21,343 nt of DNA from JBFGCM01 sp041581135 (lineage in GTDB: Bacteria; Actinomycetota; Acidimicrobiia; Spongiisociales; UBA5794). The DNA is taken from the NCBI GenBank assembly GCA_041581135.1, contig JBFGCM010000069.1, forward strand, positions 1 to 21,343, given 5' to 3'. Made by a program: the position numbers and the translations under genes. Of the stretch, positions 1 through 6,659 are shown piece by piece (the first letter of the stretch is position 1; every line of letters begins with the position of its first letter). The notes beneath the pieces were generated by a model. That model saw only the letters and a program-made list of their open reading frames with translations, was not told the origin of the DNA and made no database searches.

Positions 1-2
1 AC

Positions 3-878
3 AACGGGTTCTCCAACCGGAACAACCCGGCCGACCCGGGTATCGGTCATGCCACCTCGCGGAACGGACTCGACTTCTTTCGCCAGTCGACCGACCCGGT
101 GCTGGATCCGTGGGGGTGGGAAGGCTTCACGGGCGGCCCGGGAACCGGCATCTCGCCCGGAAACACGATCGTCGAGGACGACGGCACATGGGTGATGTAC
201 TTCTCCACGTTCGGGCTGAACGGGAGGTCGGGATCCGGGTTGATCGGCCGCGCCACCGCCCCCGGACCGGGCGGTCCCTGGACGTTCGACGAAGCGCCGC
301 TGCTCGAGCCGGGAGCAACCGGGGAGTGGGATCAGCTGTCGATCATCAACCCCCACGTCGTCAAGACCGCCGACGGTTACCTGATGTGGTACGACGCCAA
401 CATGGGGGACCTCGATGCCAAGCCGACCCGGCATATCGGACTGGCCACGTCCAACGACGGGATCACGTGGACGAAATACGACGATCCCGAAACCACCGAT
501 CCGCCGTTCCATGTGAGCGACCCGGTCCTCATGCTGTCGGACGTGGAGGACGCGTGGGACTCGTTCCGCGTCTATGAGCCGACGGTGATCCCGACCGACG
601 ACGGTTTCGTCATGTTCTACGGATCCGATCGCCGCTACGAGAATCAGCTCGAGCGGACGTGGGAATGGGGCTACGCCACCAGCTCTGACGGGATCACGTG
701 GGAACGGTCCACGGCGAATCCCGTGTGGTCGAGCATCGGGGACGTGTTCACCGGGATGTTCAGCAGCACCGGCCTCCGGACGCCGGATGGGGCGTGGCGC
801 ATCTACGTGGGGACGCAGCTGGGCATCTCGTTGCCCACGACCGTCCGCGCCCTGGAGTTGAACGGCCCGCTGCCGTAG
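3..878 (+). CDS. Glycosidase-like beta-propeller protein (GH43/GH32-type superfamily), 5' truncated
   Basis: The reading frame is open from the left edge, so the true start lies outside the window; 291 residues are visible before TAG. The protein shows recurring propeller-blade signatures: GIGHATS near the left edge, GLIGRAT near base 237, IGLATSNDGITWTKY near 436 and WGYATSSDGITWERS near 667. Each pairs a G-x-A-x-S/T-x-DG-x-x-W unit with aromatic strands such as YLMWYDA and FVMFYG. This pattern is typical of the five-bladed arabinanase/levansucrase/invertase (GH43/GH32/GH68-like) fold, which acts on plant or microbial glycans and is often exported. The signal peptide and the first catalytic Asp would lie upstream, so neither export nor activity can be confirmed. 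The acidic residue in the YEPTVIP segment is a candidate active-site Glu. The gene converges on the DUF1059 gene with one base between the stops. The superfamily call is fairly secure; the substrate is unknown. Confidence 0.72.
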   Translation, partial: NGFSNRNNPADPGIGHATSRNGLDFFRQSTDPVLDPWGWEGFTGGPGTGISPGNTIVEDDGTWVMYFSTFGLNGRSGSGLIGRATAPGPGGPWTFDEAPLLEPGATGEWDQLSIINPHVVKTADGYLMWYDANMGDLDAKPTRHIGLATSNDGITWTKYDDPETTDPPFHVSDPVLMLSDVEDAWDSFRVYEPTVIPTDDGFVMFYGSDRRYENQLERTWEWGYATSSDGITWERSTANPVWSSIGDVFTGMFSSTGLRTPDGAWRIYVGTQLGISLPTTVRALELNGPLP

Positions 879-879
879 A

Positions 880-1089
880 TCAGTTCGCCTGGGCGATCTT
901 GCGCATGATGAGCTCGTTGAGCTCTTGCTGCTCTTGCGCGCCGTGCGCGTCGGTCACCTCGGTGAGCAGCATGTCGGCGTGGATGTCTCGGTCGTGACCC
1001 AGGAGATCGTCTCGCACTGCGGCCGCGGTTTCGCCATACGCCACGTAGTCGCATTCACGGCCCCAGACCTCGTCGCAACGAACCCTCAC
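880..1089 (-). CDS. DUF1059-like small protein
   Basis: A 69-residue protein starting at GTG, with AAGGAGGT six bases upstream, a near-perfect Shine-Dalgarno site that fixes the start. The N-terminal pattern (RCDEVWGRECDYVAYGET followed by an acidic, His-containing helix) fits the small DUF1059 family: a Cys-x(n)-Cys-D-[FY] strand, a GET turn and then a helix. The function of that family is not known. The remaining 30 residues form a charged helix with no membrane segment. It lies 49 bp downstream of the Crp/Fnr-family gene on the same strand, so the two are probably cotranscribed. It ends one base from the convergent glycosidase-like gene. The family assignment rests on my recognition of the pattern and is moderate. 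Confidence 0.7.
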   Translation of the reverse strand: MRVRCDEVWGRECDYVAYGETAAAVRDDLLGHDRDIHADMLLTEVTDAHGAQEQQELNELIMRKIAQAN

Positions 1090-1138
1090 CGGTGTACCTC
1101 CTTGACCGCTCCAAACTACCAGTCGGGCCAGGAGCCGT

Positions 1139-1852
1139 TTAGGGGATATCGGCAGACGCGATCTCGGCCAGCTTCGCCGGTTCGATGACGGTGATGCGCC
1201 GATAACCGGAATCGACGACCCCGGCGTTGCGGAGGTCGGCTATCGCCTCGTTCACCGACTGGCGCGAGGTCCCCAACAGCGTGGCGATGGTCGCCTGGGA
1301 CAGCCGCACTTCCCGTGCGTCGCCGGCCTCCTCCAGCAAGAGATCGGCCACACGAGCCCGCACCGTCTTGTGGAGCAGGTGGATCACGCGGCGCTGCGTG
1401 TGTTCGAGCTGACGGAGCCCCGCCACCAACCACCGCAGGCAGATTGCCGGGTGCTGGGCAAGTTCGGGCAGGAGGCGATCCCGATCGAACTTGAAGGCCG
1501 TCACGTGGTCGATGGCCTGCGCGGACGAGATGTACGGCTCACCGGAGAACATGGCGATGTCGCCGATCACCGCACCGGGTCCGACGCGAGCCACAACCCG
1601 CCGCTCGTCCCCGTAGCCGCGGTAGAGACTCACTTCTCCCCGCTCGATCAGGTACGCAGAGGTCGCCTCTTCGCCTTCGCGGAAGAGATGGGAGGCGGCG
1701 TAGCGGGTGATGATGTCGCCGACGGCATACAACACCTCGAGGTCGGACTTGGTGAGCGGCAGGTAGTCGGGCCGGCCGAAGTAACGCGCCAGCCACGCCA
1801 GGTGCTGACTGTCGGCAGACAGGCGCTTGCTGTCGGCGGAGATGTCTACCAC
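1139..1852 (-). CDS. Crp/Fnr-family transcriptional regulator
   Basis: A 237-residue cytoplasmic DNA-binding regulator. Residues about 45-125 form a cyclic-nucleotide-binding-type beta roll (FREGEEATSAYLIERGEVSLY, then GPGAVIGDIAMFSGEPY). A long dimerisation helix follows at about 130-170, and residues 184-213 are a Crp-type winged helix (LSQATIATLLGTSRQSVNEA). Length and domain order match the family. In the phosphate-binding cassette (GDIAMFSGEPYISSAQA) the Arg that contacts the cAMP phosphate in E. coli CAP appears to be Ser. It also lacks the Cys cluster of Fnr-type proteins, so the ligand may be different or absent. The start is GTG, preceded by GGAGGGG about nine bases upstream. Divergent from the patatin-like gene, it could act on the shared upstream region and probably leads the DUF1059 gene. 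The family call is secure; ligand and regulon are unknown. Confidence 0.9.
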   Translation of the reverse strand: MVDISADSKRLSADSQHLAWLARYFGRPDYLPLTKSDLEVLYAVGDIITRYAASHLFREGEEATSAYLIERGEVSLYRGYGDERRVVARVGPGAVIGDIAMFSGEPYISSAQAIDHVTAFKFDRDRLLPELAQHPAICLRWLVAGLRQLEHTQRRVIHLLHKTVRARVADLLLEEAGDAREVRLSQATIATLLGTSRQSVNEAIADLRNAGVVDSGYRRITVIEPAKLAEIASADIP

Positions 1853-2025
1853 GCGCTCCTACCCCTCCTGCTTGTCGCTTGGACAGCCCAACAACTGTCG
1901 GCCTCCTTGCATTCCCAGAAGGAGCAGAACTCGTGGCGAGGACGAGTCGGGGTGCGCCGAAGAGCAGAAGTGTCGCGGGTCCGACGCTCCCGCCCGATCC
2001 GGTGTCTCCGCTCCGTTGTGAAGGC
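1853..2025. promoter_or_regulatory. Divergent intergenic region between the Crp-family and patatin genes
   Basis: This 173-bp gap must hold promoters for both divergent genes. A strong Shine-Dalgarno-like AGAAGGAG lies at 1917-1924, eight bases before an in-frame GTG at 1933. It could start the patatin gene 31 codons earlier than the start used here. I see no convincing TGTGA-N6-TCACA Crp-type palindrome. Confidence 0.4.
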
Positions 2026-2913
2026 ATGGACCGTATTCACGGAGTGTTCGAGGGGGGCGGCATCAAGGGCATCGCCCTGGCCGGAGCCGCCGCGGGCACG
2101 ATGCGTTCCGGCTACCGGTTCGTCGACGTGGCCGGGACGTCGGCCGGGGCCTTGGTGGCGTCCTTGGTCGCCGCCGGATACGACGCTGCAGAGTTGCGCG
2201 CCTGCGTGTGTCGCGTGCCGTGGCGGTCGCTGTTGGATCCGGGTCCGGAGATGAGGTTCCCTGGGCTCGGCAGGCACCTCGCCCTGTTCCGTCGCCGCGC
2301 CCGGTATAAGGGCGACCGGCTCGAGGAGGTCTGGAGCGAGCTGCTGGCCGACAAAGGGGTTCACACCTTCGGTGACCTCCGCCCCGGGTCGTTGCGGATG
2401 GTCGCCACCGATCTCACTCACGAGGTCGGTGTGGCATTGCCTGAGGGCCTGGCCGCCTATGGCATCGACCCCGGCCGGTTCCCGGTGGCGCGAGCGGTGC
2501 GGATGTCAGCCGCGGTGCCTTTCGTGTACGAGCCCGTTCCCGTCGTCGATCAACGCAATGGCGAAGAAGTGCTCTTCGGCGATGGTGCCTTGGCATCGAA
2601 GTTCCCCGTCGAGCTCGTCGACCAAACCGGAGCGATCTCGGTGGTTGGCTACCGGCTGGTCAACATCGACGAGCCCCACGCACACAACACGATTCGAGGG
2701 CCGGCGTCGCTGGCGGCCGCCGTGATGGGAGCAGGGATGCGGGCTCGCGAATCACTGCCGACCGGCCGGTTCGAGCATGTCGAGCAGGTGGCGGTTCCGG
2801 CATGCCGCGATCCCCTCGATTTCGACATCAGTGGTGAGGAGGCCCGTGCGATGTTCGACGGCGGTCACGACGCCGCAGTCGCCCATTTCGCAACAACACC
2901 CCTCTCCTCTTGA
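2026..2913 (+). CDS. Patatin-like phospholipase
   Basis: A 295-residue patatin-fold serine lipase or acyl hydrolase, expected to hydrolyse phospholipid or other acyl esters. All signatures are visible: the oxyanion-hole glycine loop GGGIKG at residues 10-15, the nucleophile elbow GTSAG with Ser39, and the catalytic Asp186 in FGDGALASKFPVEL, giving the Ser-Asp dyad. There is no signal peptide or membrane segment, so it is probably cytoplasmic or membrane-peripheral. I chose ATG 2026 because family members usually begin a few residues before the glycine loop, although only a weak AAGG precedes it. GTG 1933 has a much better Shine-Dalgarno site and would add 31 residues of low-complexity, Pro/Ser/Arg-rich sequence. 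The neighbours give no clear pathway. Identity is secure; the start and the substrate are not. Confidence 0.9.
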   Translation: MDRIHGVFEGGGIKGIALAGAAAGTMRSGYRFVDVAGTSAGALVASLVAAGYDAAELRACVCRVPWRSLLDPGPEMRFPGLGRHLALFRRRARYKGDRLEEVWSELLADKGVHTFGDLRPGSLRMVATDLTHEVGVALPEGLAAYGIDPGRFPVARAVRMSAAVPFVYEPVPVVDQRNGEEVLFGDGALASKFPVELVDQTGAISVVGYRLVNIDEPHAHNTIRGPASLAAAVMGAGMRARESLPTGRFEHVEQVAVPACRDPLDFDISGEEARAMFDGGHDAAVAHFATTPLSS

Positions 2914-2924
2914 GCACGCCGGGC

Positions 2925-3275
2925 TCAGCCCCGGAGCGTCGCCAACCAGCCGGCCACGGCCCCGACCGTCCCTCCGAGCAGCGAGAAGACGACACCCTCG
3001 AACGCCGCTCCGCCGGTAGGGAGCAACGACGTGCCCGCCAATCGACCTCCCGCCGACAGCAGACCGGTGAGTGCCAACGCCAGCATCGTCATGACGCCGG
3101 CGAGGGCCAGCATCCTCCGGACCGGGACATACTCGAAGCCGGCCATCACCGGCGGCGCGCCGGCGATCAGCAACGGCGCCAGGTGGAAGGTGTTGTCGCT
3201 CACCAGAGCGAGCACCACCCACAGGGCGGACAATCCCACGCCGGTGCGGCCGGCCGATCGAAGACCTTGTTCCAT
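2925..3275 (-). CDS. Small multi-pass membrane protein of unknown function
   Basis: A 116-residue protein with about three to four hydrophobic helices: SALWVVLALVSDNTFHLAPLL, an APPVMAGFEYVP turn, LALAGVMTMLALALTGLL, and a C-terminal Gly/Ala-rich segment (EGVVFSLLGGTVGAVAGWLA). I do not recognise the family; it could be a small inner-membrane protein of the DUF-type common in actinobacteria. ATG 3275 is preferred because an upstream GTG (3323) adds 16 polar, Cys-containing residues and overlaps the putative response-regulator operator; its ribosome site is weak either way. It ends 11 bp from the convergent patatin stop and is divergent from the two-component operon. Confidence 0.6.
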   Translation of the reverse strand: MEQGLRSAGRTGVGLSALWVVLALVSDNTFHLAPLLIAGAPPVMAGFEYVPVRRMLALAGVMTMLALALTGLLSAGGRLAGTSLLPTGGAAFEGVVFSLLGGTVGAVAGWLATLRG

Positions 3276-3304
3276 GTCGCTGCCAAACCCTCGCTCATCG
3301 CCGA

Positions 3305-3334
3305 TTCTTCCGCAGGTTCTCACGTAATTCTCAT
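3305..3334. promoter_or_regulatory. Putative OmpR/PhoB-type operator upstream of the response regulator
   Basis: TTCTTC (3305), TTCTCA (3317) and TTCTCA (3328) recur at 12- and 11-bp spacing. Head-to-tail half-sites one helical turn apart are characteristic of OmpR-family response regulators. A related element lies before the Phe-rich gene, suggesting autoregulation. The sequence supports the repeat; binding is inferred. Confidence 0.5.
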
Positions 3335-3366
3335 GCGCGGTTTACTGGAGTCACATCCGCCATCGG

Positions 3367-3372
3367 TACAGT
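3367..3372 (+). promoter_or_regulatory. Putative -10 element for the two-component operon
   Basis: TACAGT fits TANNNT and lies 11 bases before the GTG at 3384, so transcription would begin within about five bases of the start codon and give a nearly leaderless message. There is no Shine-Dalgarno sequence before this GTG, which fits. No clear -35 is seen; the 11-bp repeats occupy the region where an activator would sit. Confidence 0.35.
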
Positions 3373-3383
3373 CTGGTGCACGT

Positions 3384-4064
3384 GTGAGTGAGCGCATCCT
3401 CATCGCAGAGGACGATCGCGGGGTCCGCGATTCGCTACAGCGCGCCCTGCGCTTCGAGGGCTATGACGTCGCGACGGCCAACGACGGTGCCGCCGCGTTG
3501 GATTCCGTGGCCTCGAACGAACCCGACGCCCTGATCCTCGACGTCATGATGCCGCACGTCGACGGGCTCACCGTGTGCCGGCGGATGCGAGAGCGGGGGT
3601 TCGAAACCCCGATCCTGATCCTCACCGCTCGCCACGAGGTGTCCGACCGGGTGAACGGGCTCGATGCTGGGGCCGACGACTATCTGGTGAAACCGTTCGC
3701 GTTGGAAGAGCTGCTCGCTCGGCTCCGGGCGCTGCTGCGGCGCCGTCCCACCTCGGAACCGGCGTCCGTGATGAGGGTCGGCGACCTCCGGCTGGACCCG
3801 GAGCGGCGTGAGGTCACCCGAGCGGACCGCGCCATCAAGCTGACCAAGACCGAGTTCGACCTGCTCGAGCTGCTGATGGAGAACACCGGCATCGTGCTGA
3901 CGCGCGACACCATCTACGAGCGGATCTGGGGCTACGACTTCGGGACCAGCTCCAATTCGCTCGACGTCTACATCGGATACCTGCGCCGCAAGACCGAGGC
4001 CGAGGGTGAGCCGCGGCTCATCCACACGGTGCGCGGCGTGGGCTACGTGGCGCGAGAGTCATGA
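3384..4064 (+). CDS. OmpR-family response regulator (MprA-like)
   Basis: A 226-residue response regulator. The receiver domain (1-118) carries the acidic pair D10/D11, phosphoacceptor D53 in LILDVMMP, T81 and K103 in DDYLVKPF. The C-terminal winged-helix domain (about 130-226) has TKTEFDLLELL, the recognition-helix region SSNSLDVYIGYLRRKTE, and the ending RLIHTVRGVGYVARE. Phosphorylation by the adjacent kinase should drive dimerisation on tandem direct repeats. The frame stays open far upstream, but homology begins at GTG 3384 (ERILIAEDD), with no sensible protein before it. It overlaps the kinase start by four bases (ATGA), showing translational coupling. It resembles the mycobacterial MprA/PrrA branch, but orthology is not established, so no symbol is given. 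Likely regulated sites are the 11-bp repeats at 3305-3334 and 5434-5474. Confidence 0.93.
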   Translation: MSERILIAEDDRGVRDSLQRALRFEGYDVATANDGAAALDSVASNEPDALILDVMMPHVDGLTVCRRMRERGFETPILILTARHEVSDRVNGLDAGADDYLVKPFALEELLARLRALLRRRPTSEPASVMRVGDLRLDPERREVTRADRAIKLTKTEFDLLELLMENTGIVLTRDTIYERIWGYDFGTSSNSLDVYIGYLRRKTEAEGEPRLIHTVRGVGYVARES

Positions 4065-5440
4065 AGCTCCGGACCCGCATCACCCTGCTCGTGGTGGCCG
4101 CCGTTGCCGTGGCGGTTGCCGCCGCCGCCGCAGCGTCCTTCGTCTCGGCCGAACGTGAGCTCCGTGGCGAGGTCGACACCTTTCTCGCCGCCCGCGCCAC
4201 CGAGGCCGTCCAGATCAGCTCGTCGCTCGGCGGCCGCTTCGACACCGGGGTCAGGTTCGGGCGGCTGGCACCGTTGGTGGCGCCCGACGCCATCATCCAG
4301 TATCTGACCCCCGACGGGGGCTATGTGGTCGCCATCGAGGACGCCCCACGCCTCCCCGTCGATGGTCGAGATCTGGGAGTGGCTGCCCGGTCCGGCGAGG
4401 CCCTCTACCGCACGGAAGTCGTCGGTGGGGAGTCATACCGCATGCTCACCGCGCCGCTGCCTGACGGCGGGGCGATCCAGGTGGGCCGGTCACTCGAAGA
4501 AACGGAAGCGGTGCTGGCCGGGCTCCGCCTGCGGCTCACCGTCGTGGGCCTCCTCGGCGTGGCACTGGCGGCCGCCCTCGGCTGGATCGTCACGACCAGT
4601 GCCATGGCGCCGGTGGCACAGCTCACCGAGGCGGCGGAACACGTCGCCGAGACGCAGGATCTCGAAGCCCCCATCGCCGTGAATCGCAACGACGAGGTGG
4701 GCAGATTGGCGAAGAGCTTCAACACCATGCTCTCCGCGTTGCGTCGGTCCCAGGAGCAGCAGCATCGCCTGGTCATGGACGCCTCGCACGAACTACGCAC
4801 TCCGTTGACCAGCCTGCGGACGAACATCGACTACTTGGCCAAGGCCGTGGACATCCCACCGGGCGAGCGAGGGGAGTTGCTCGACGACGTCCGGTTCGAG
4901 CTGGAGGAGCTCAGCTCCATGGTGGCGGAGCTGGTGGACCTCGCCACCGATGCCGAAACCAGCCTCGATCCCGACGTGACGTTCGATCTCGGCGCCACAG
5001 TGACCAACGTGGTCGACCGGGCCCGCCGTCGCCTGGAGCGACCCATTCACGTGAGCGCGGACGAGGGGCTCGTCATCGGCCAGCCGGCGATGATCGAACG
5101 AGCTGTGTCGAACCTCATCGGCAACGCCCACAAGTGGAGTCCCAACGCCGCGCCCATCGAGGTGTCCGTGGCCGCCGGACGGGTGAGCGTGCGCGATCAC
5201 GGCCCCGGCATCGACCGCACCATCCGGCCGTACGTGTTCGAGCGATTCTTCCGAGCCGACGAGGCCCGCAGCATGCCCGGGTCGGGGCTGGGACTGGCGA
5301 TAGTGCGCAAAGTAGCCATCAGCCACGGAGGGCGCGTTTTTGTCGAAGAAGCCCCGGATGGCGGGGCCATCGTCGGCTTCGAAGTGCCTTTGGTGACCGC
5401 CTCCGACCGGGCCGTCTCCACCCCCCACGCCGATTCTTAG
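4061..5440 (+). CDS. Sensor histidine kinase (MprB-like)
   Basis: A 459-residue inner-membrane kinase. TM1 spans about residues 7-27 (a Val/Ala-rich helix), followed by a roughly 125-residue extracytoplasmic sensor segment, TM2 at about 155-177, and a HAMP domain (AMAPVAQLTEAAEHVAE to NRNDEVGRLAKSFNTML). The dimerisation domain has the H box DASHELRTPLTSL with phospho-accepting H243. The ATPase domain has the N box (NLIGNAHKWSP, about 352), G1 box (VRDHGPGID), F box (FERFFRADEARS) and G2 box (GSGLGLAIV, about 407). All catalytic motifs are intact. The sensor segment has no Cys and no recognisable ligand-binding domain. Its stop codon TAG lies inside the first of two 11-bp repeats that precede the Phe-rich secreted gene. 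The assignment as cognate kinase of the upstream regulator rests on the ATGA overlap. Confidence 0.93.
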   Translation: MKLRTRITLLVVAAVAVAVAAAAAASFVSAERELRGEVDTFLAARATEAVQISSSLGGRFDTGVRFGRLAPLVAPDAIIQYLTPDGGYVVAIEDAPRLPVDGRDLGVAARSGEALYRTEVVGGESYRMLTAPLPDGGAIQVGRSLEETEAVLAGLRLRLTVVGLLGVALAAALGWIVTTSAMAPVAQLTEAAEHVAETQDLEAPIAVNRNDEVGRLAKSFNTMLSALRRSQEQQHRLVMDASHELRTPLTSLRTNIDYLAKAVDIPPGERGELLDDVRFELEELSSMVAELVDLATDAETSLDPDVTFDLGATVTNVVDRARRRLERPIHVSADEGLVIGQPAMIERAVSNLIGNAHKWSPNAAPIEVSVAAGRVSVRDHGPGIDRTIRPYVFERFFRADEARSMPGSGLGLAIVRKVAISHGGRVFVEEAPDGGAIVGFEVPLVTASDRAVSTPHADS

Positions 5441-5474
5441 GCAGTTCTTAGGCAGACTTCACAACCGGTTCATC
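5434..5474. promoter_or_regulatory. Tandem 11-bp direct repeats, putative response-regulator operator
   Basis: TTCTTAGGCAG occurs twice, perfectly and back to back, at 5434-5444 and 5445-5455. Two weaker copies follow, TTCACA at 5458 and TTCATC at 5469, again 11 bp apart. The half-sites resemble the TTCTCA repeats before the response regulator. Head-to-tail 11-bp spacing is what an OmpR/PhoB-family dimer binds. The array lies 40-80 bp before the GTG of the Phe-rich protein, a position suited to activation. Confidence 0.6.
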
Positions 5475-5513
5475 GGCGTGCGGCACACTTCTGTCAGAAC
5501 GAAAGGAGTGTTC

Positions 5514-6269
5514 GTGAGGACGGTGGTCACTGCACTGATCGCAGCTGCTCTGCTGGTTGCCGGCGCGTTTGTCGCCGTAGCGGTGTCGGACAACGGCGTC
5601 GCCACCGCACAGCAGGGCACCGACGAGACACCCCGCGCCGAGGGCCTCCGCGAGATCCTCGACGACCTCGTCGCCGACGGCGTGATCAACCAAGGGCAGG
5701 CCGACGCGGTGCACGACGCCATCGTCGACCGCGGGCTCTTCCACGGGCGCCAGCACTTCGGCGGCTTCGACCACCTGGACGAGTTCCAGCGACTGCTCGG
5801 CATCGACCTCGCCGAGCTGATGGAACAGCTCCGTGAGGGCAGCACCCTGGCCGAGGTGGCCGAGGCCAACGGCATCGACCTCGACGAGTTGGTCGACGAC
5901 TTCGTGGCCTCGGCCGAAGAGCGGCTCGGCGACGCCGTGGCCGGGGAACGCATGACCCAGGAGGAGGCCGACGAGCTGCTGGCGTCGATGCGGGAGCGCA
6001 TCGAGAGGTTCCTCAACGGCGAGTTCTTCAATGAGTTCCGGTTCGACTTCGGCGACGACGGCGTGTTCCGCTTCGGCGAAGAGTTCGGTGAAGGCTTCCA
6101 CTTCAGGTTCGACGAGGACTTCGCCGAGCACTTCGAGGAGCGGTTCGGCGAGGACTTCGCCGAGCGATTCCGCGAGTTCTCGGAGCGCTTCGAGAACGGC
6201 GATACCAGTTTCCGCGGATTTGGAAGGGGGTTCGGCGAGCACGCCGAGACACCTGCCGATTCCGCCTGA
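5514..6269 (+). CDS. Secreted protein with Phe/Glu-rich C-terminal repeats
   Basis: A 251-residue exported protein. GTG 5514 is preferred because AAAGGAG lies six bases upstream and the signal peptide then starts at once: RTVVTALIAAALLVAGAFVA, with likely cleavage near ATAQQ. Residues about 45-165 are acidic and helical and carry a repeated actinobacterial secreted motif (LLGIDLAELMEQLREGSTLAEVAEANGIDLDEL). They continue with RLGDAVAGERMTQEEADELL, reminiscent of DUF2680/YckD-like proteins. Residues 171-240 contain 21 Phe in 70 positions, alternating with Glu, Asp, Arg and Gly; a 12-residue unit starting EDFAE is repeated in tandem. The protein is a likely target of the preceding two-component system and may act as an envelope sensor or accessory, by inference only. 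I know no function for the Phe-rich tail. Confidence 0.82.
   Translation: MRTVVTALIAAALLVAGAFVAVAVSDNGVATAQQGTDETPRAEGLREILDDLVADGVINQGQADAVHDAIVDRGLFHGRQHFGGFDHLDEFQRLLGIDLAELMEQLREGSTLAEVAEANGIDLDELVDDFVASAEERLGDAVAGERMTQEEADELLASMRERIERFLNGEFFNEFRFDFGDDGVFRFGEEFGEGFHFRFDEDFAEHFEERFGEDFAERFREFSERFENGDTSFRGFGRGFGEHAETPADSA
6114..6165 (+). repeat. In-frame 36-bp tandem repeat within the Phe-rich tail
   Basis: GAGGACTTCGCCGAGC occurs at 6114-6129 and again at 6150-6165, exactly 36 bases apart, encoding a repeated 12-residue unit (EDFAEHFEERFG, then EDFAERFREFSE). The identity at DNA level points to recent unit duplication, so copy number may vary between strains. Confidence 0.7.
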
Positions 6270-6398
6270 TCAACGGGCCGGTACCACTCTCGAGGCTCCC
6301 GATCTCGGTGACCTCCAGAGGAAGACCGGTCCACCGCAAGCGAACCATCCGCCGAGATACAACGAACTACCTATCAAGCCAACAGAGGAGGCCCGGCG

Positions 6399-6590
6399 AT
6401 GCAGTACATCTCCGGTAGAACGCCCAGAGGCGGCGTGCGGTCACCCCGCAACTATGCGGTTGGCCGCACCTGCCAGAACACAGACTGTGACACCCGCCTG
6501 AGCCGTTACAACCGGCGCGAGTACTGCCACGTCCACGCCCCCCTGAGGTTCCCCAGGGTGCGTGGCCGCGACGTCAAAGCCCAGGACTGA
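6399..6590 (+). CDS. Small zinc-ribbon-like protein
   Basis: A 63-residue basic protein starting at ATG, with a strong AGAGGAGG site seven bases upstream. The core is RTCQNTDCDTRLSRYNRREY followed by C43-H-V-H46. C25, C30, C43 and H46 (or H44) could bind one zinc ion in a C-x4-C-x12-C-x2-H arrangement. The TxLSRYN segment between the ligand pairs looks conserved in type, and the flanks are Arg-rich, suggesting nucleic-acid contact. I do not know a named family or function. It stands alone, 129 bp after the Phe-rich gene and just before a terminator-like hairpin. The excellent ribosome site and Cys/His layout argue that it is real. It could be cotranscribed with the two-component operon, since no terminator is evident in the gap. 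Confidence 0.65.
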   Translation: MQYISGRTPRGGVRSPRNYAVGRTCQNTDCDTRLSRYNRREYCHVHAPLRFPRVRGRDVKAQD

Positions 6591-6613
6591 CCCACCCGCA
6601 TCCGACACCGCAT

Positions 6614-6649
6614 CTCGAGGCCGCCCACTCACCCCGGGGCGGCCTCGAG
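6614..6649. terminator. Bidirectional hairpin terminator
   Basis: A 13-bp perfect inverted repeat (CTCGAGGCCGCCC and its complement) with a 10-base loop lies between the convergent zinc-ribbon gene and the DUF2461 gene. There is no T tract, as is common for actinobacterial terminators, and the symmetry would serve both strands. Confidence 0.7.
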
Positions 6650-6659
6650 CGCGGAGGGA

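Noticed and set aside
2910..3383. N-terminal extension of the response-regulator frame
   Set aside because: The 158 extra codons are Arg/Gln/His-rich without protein features and overlap a membrane-protein gene on the other strand; receiver-domain homology begins at 3384.
5448..6242. Minus-strand open frame of 264 codons opposite the Phe-rich gene
   Set aside because: Its Leu/Glu/Val repeats are the mirror of the TTC/GAG-rich codons on the plus strand. The plus frame has a ribosome site and signal peptide; this one has neither.
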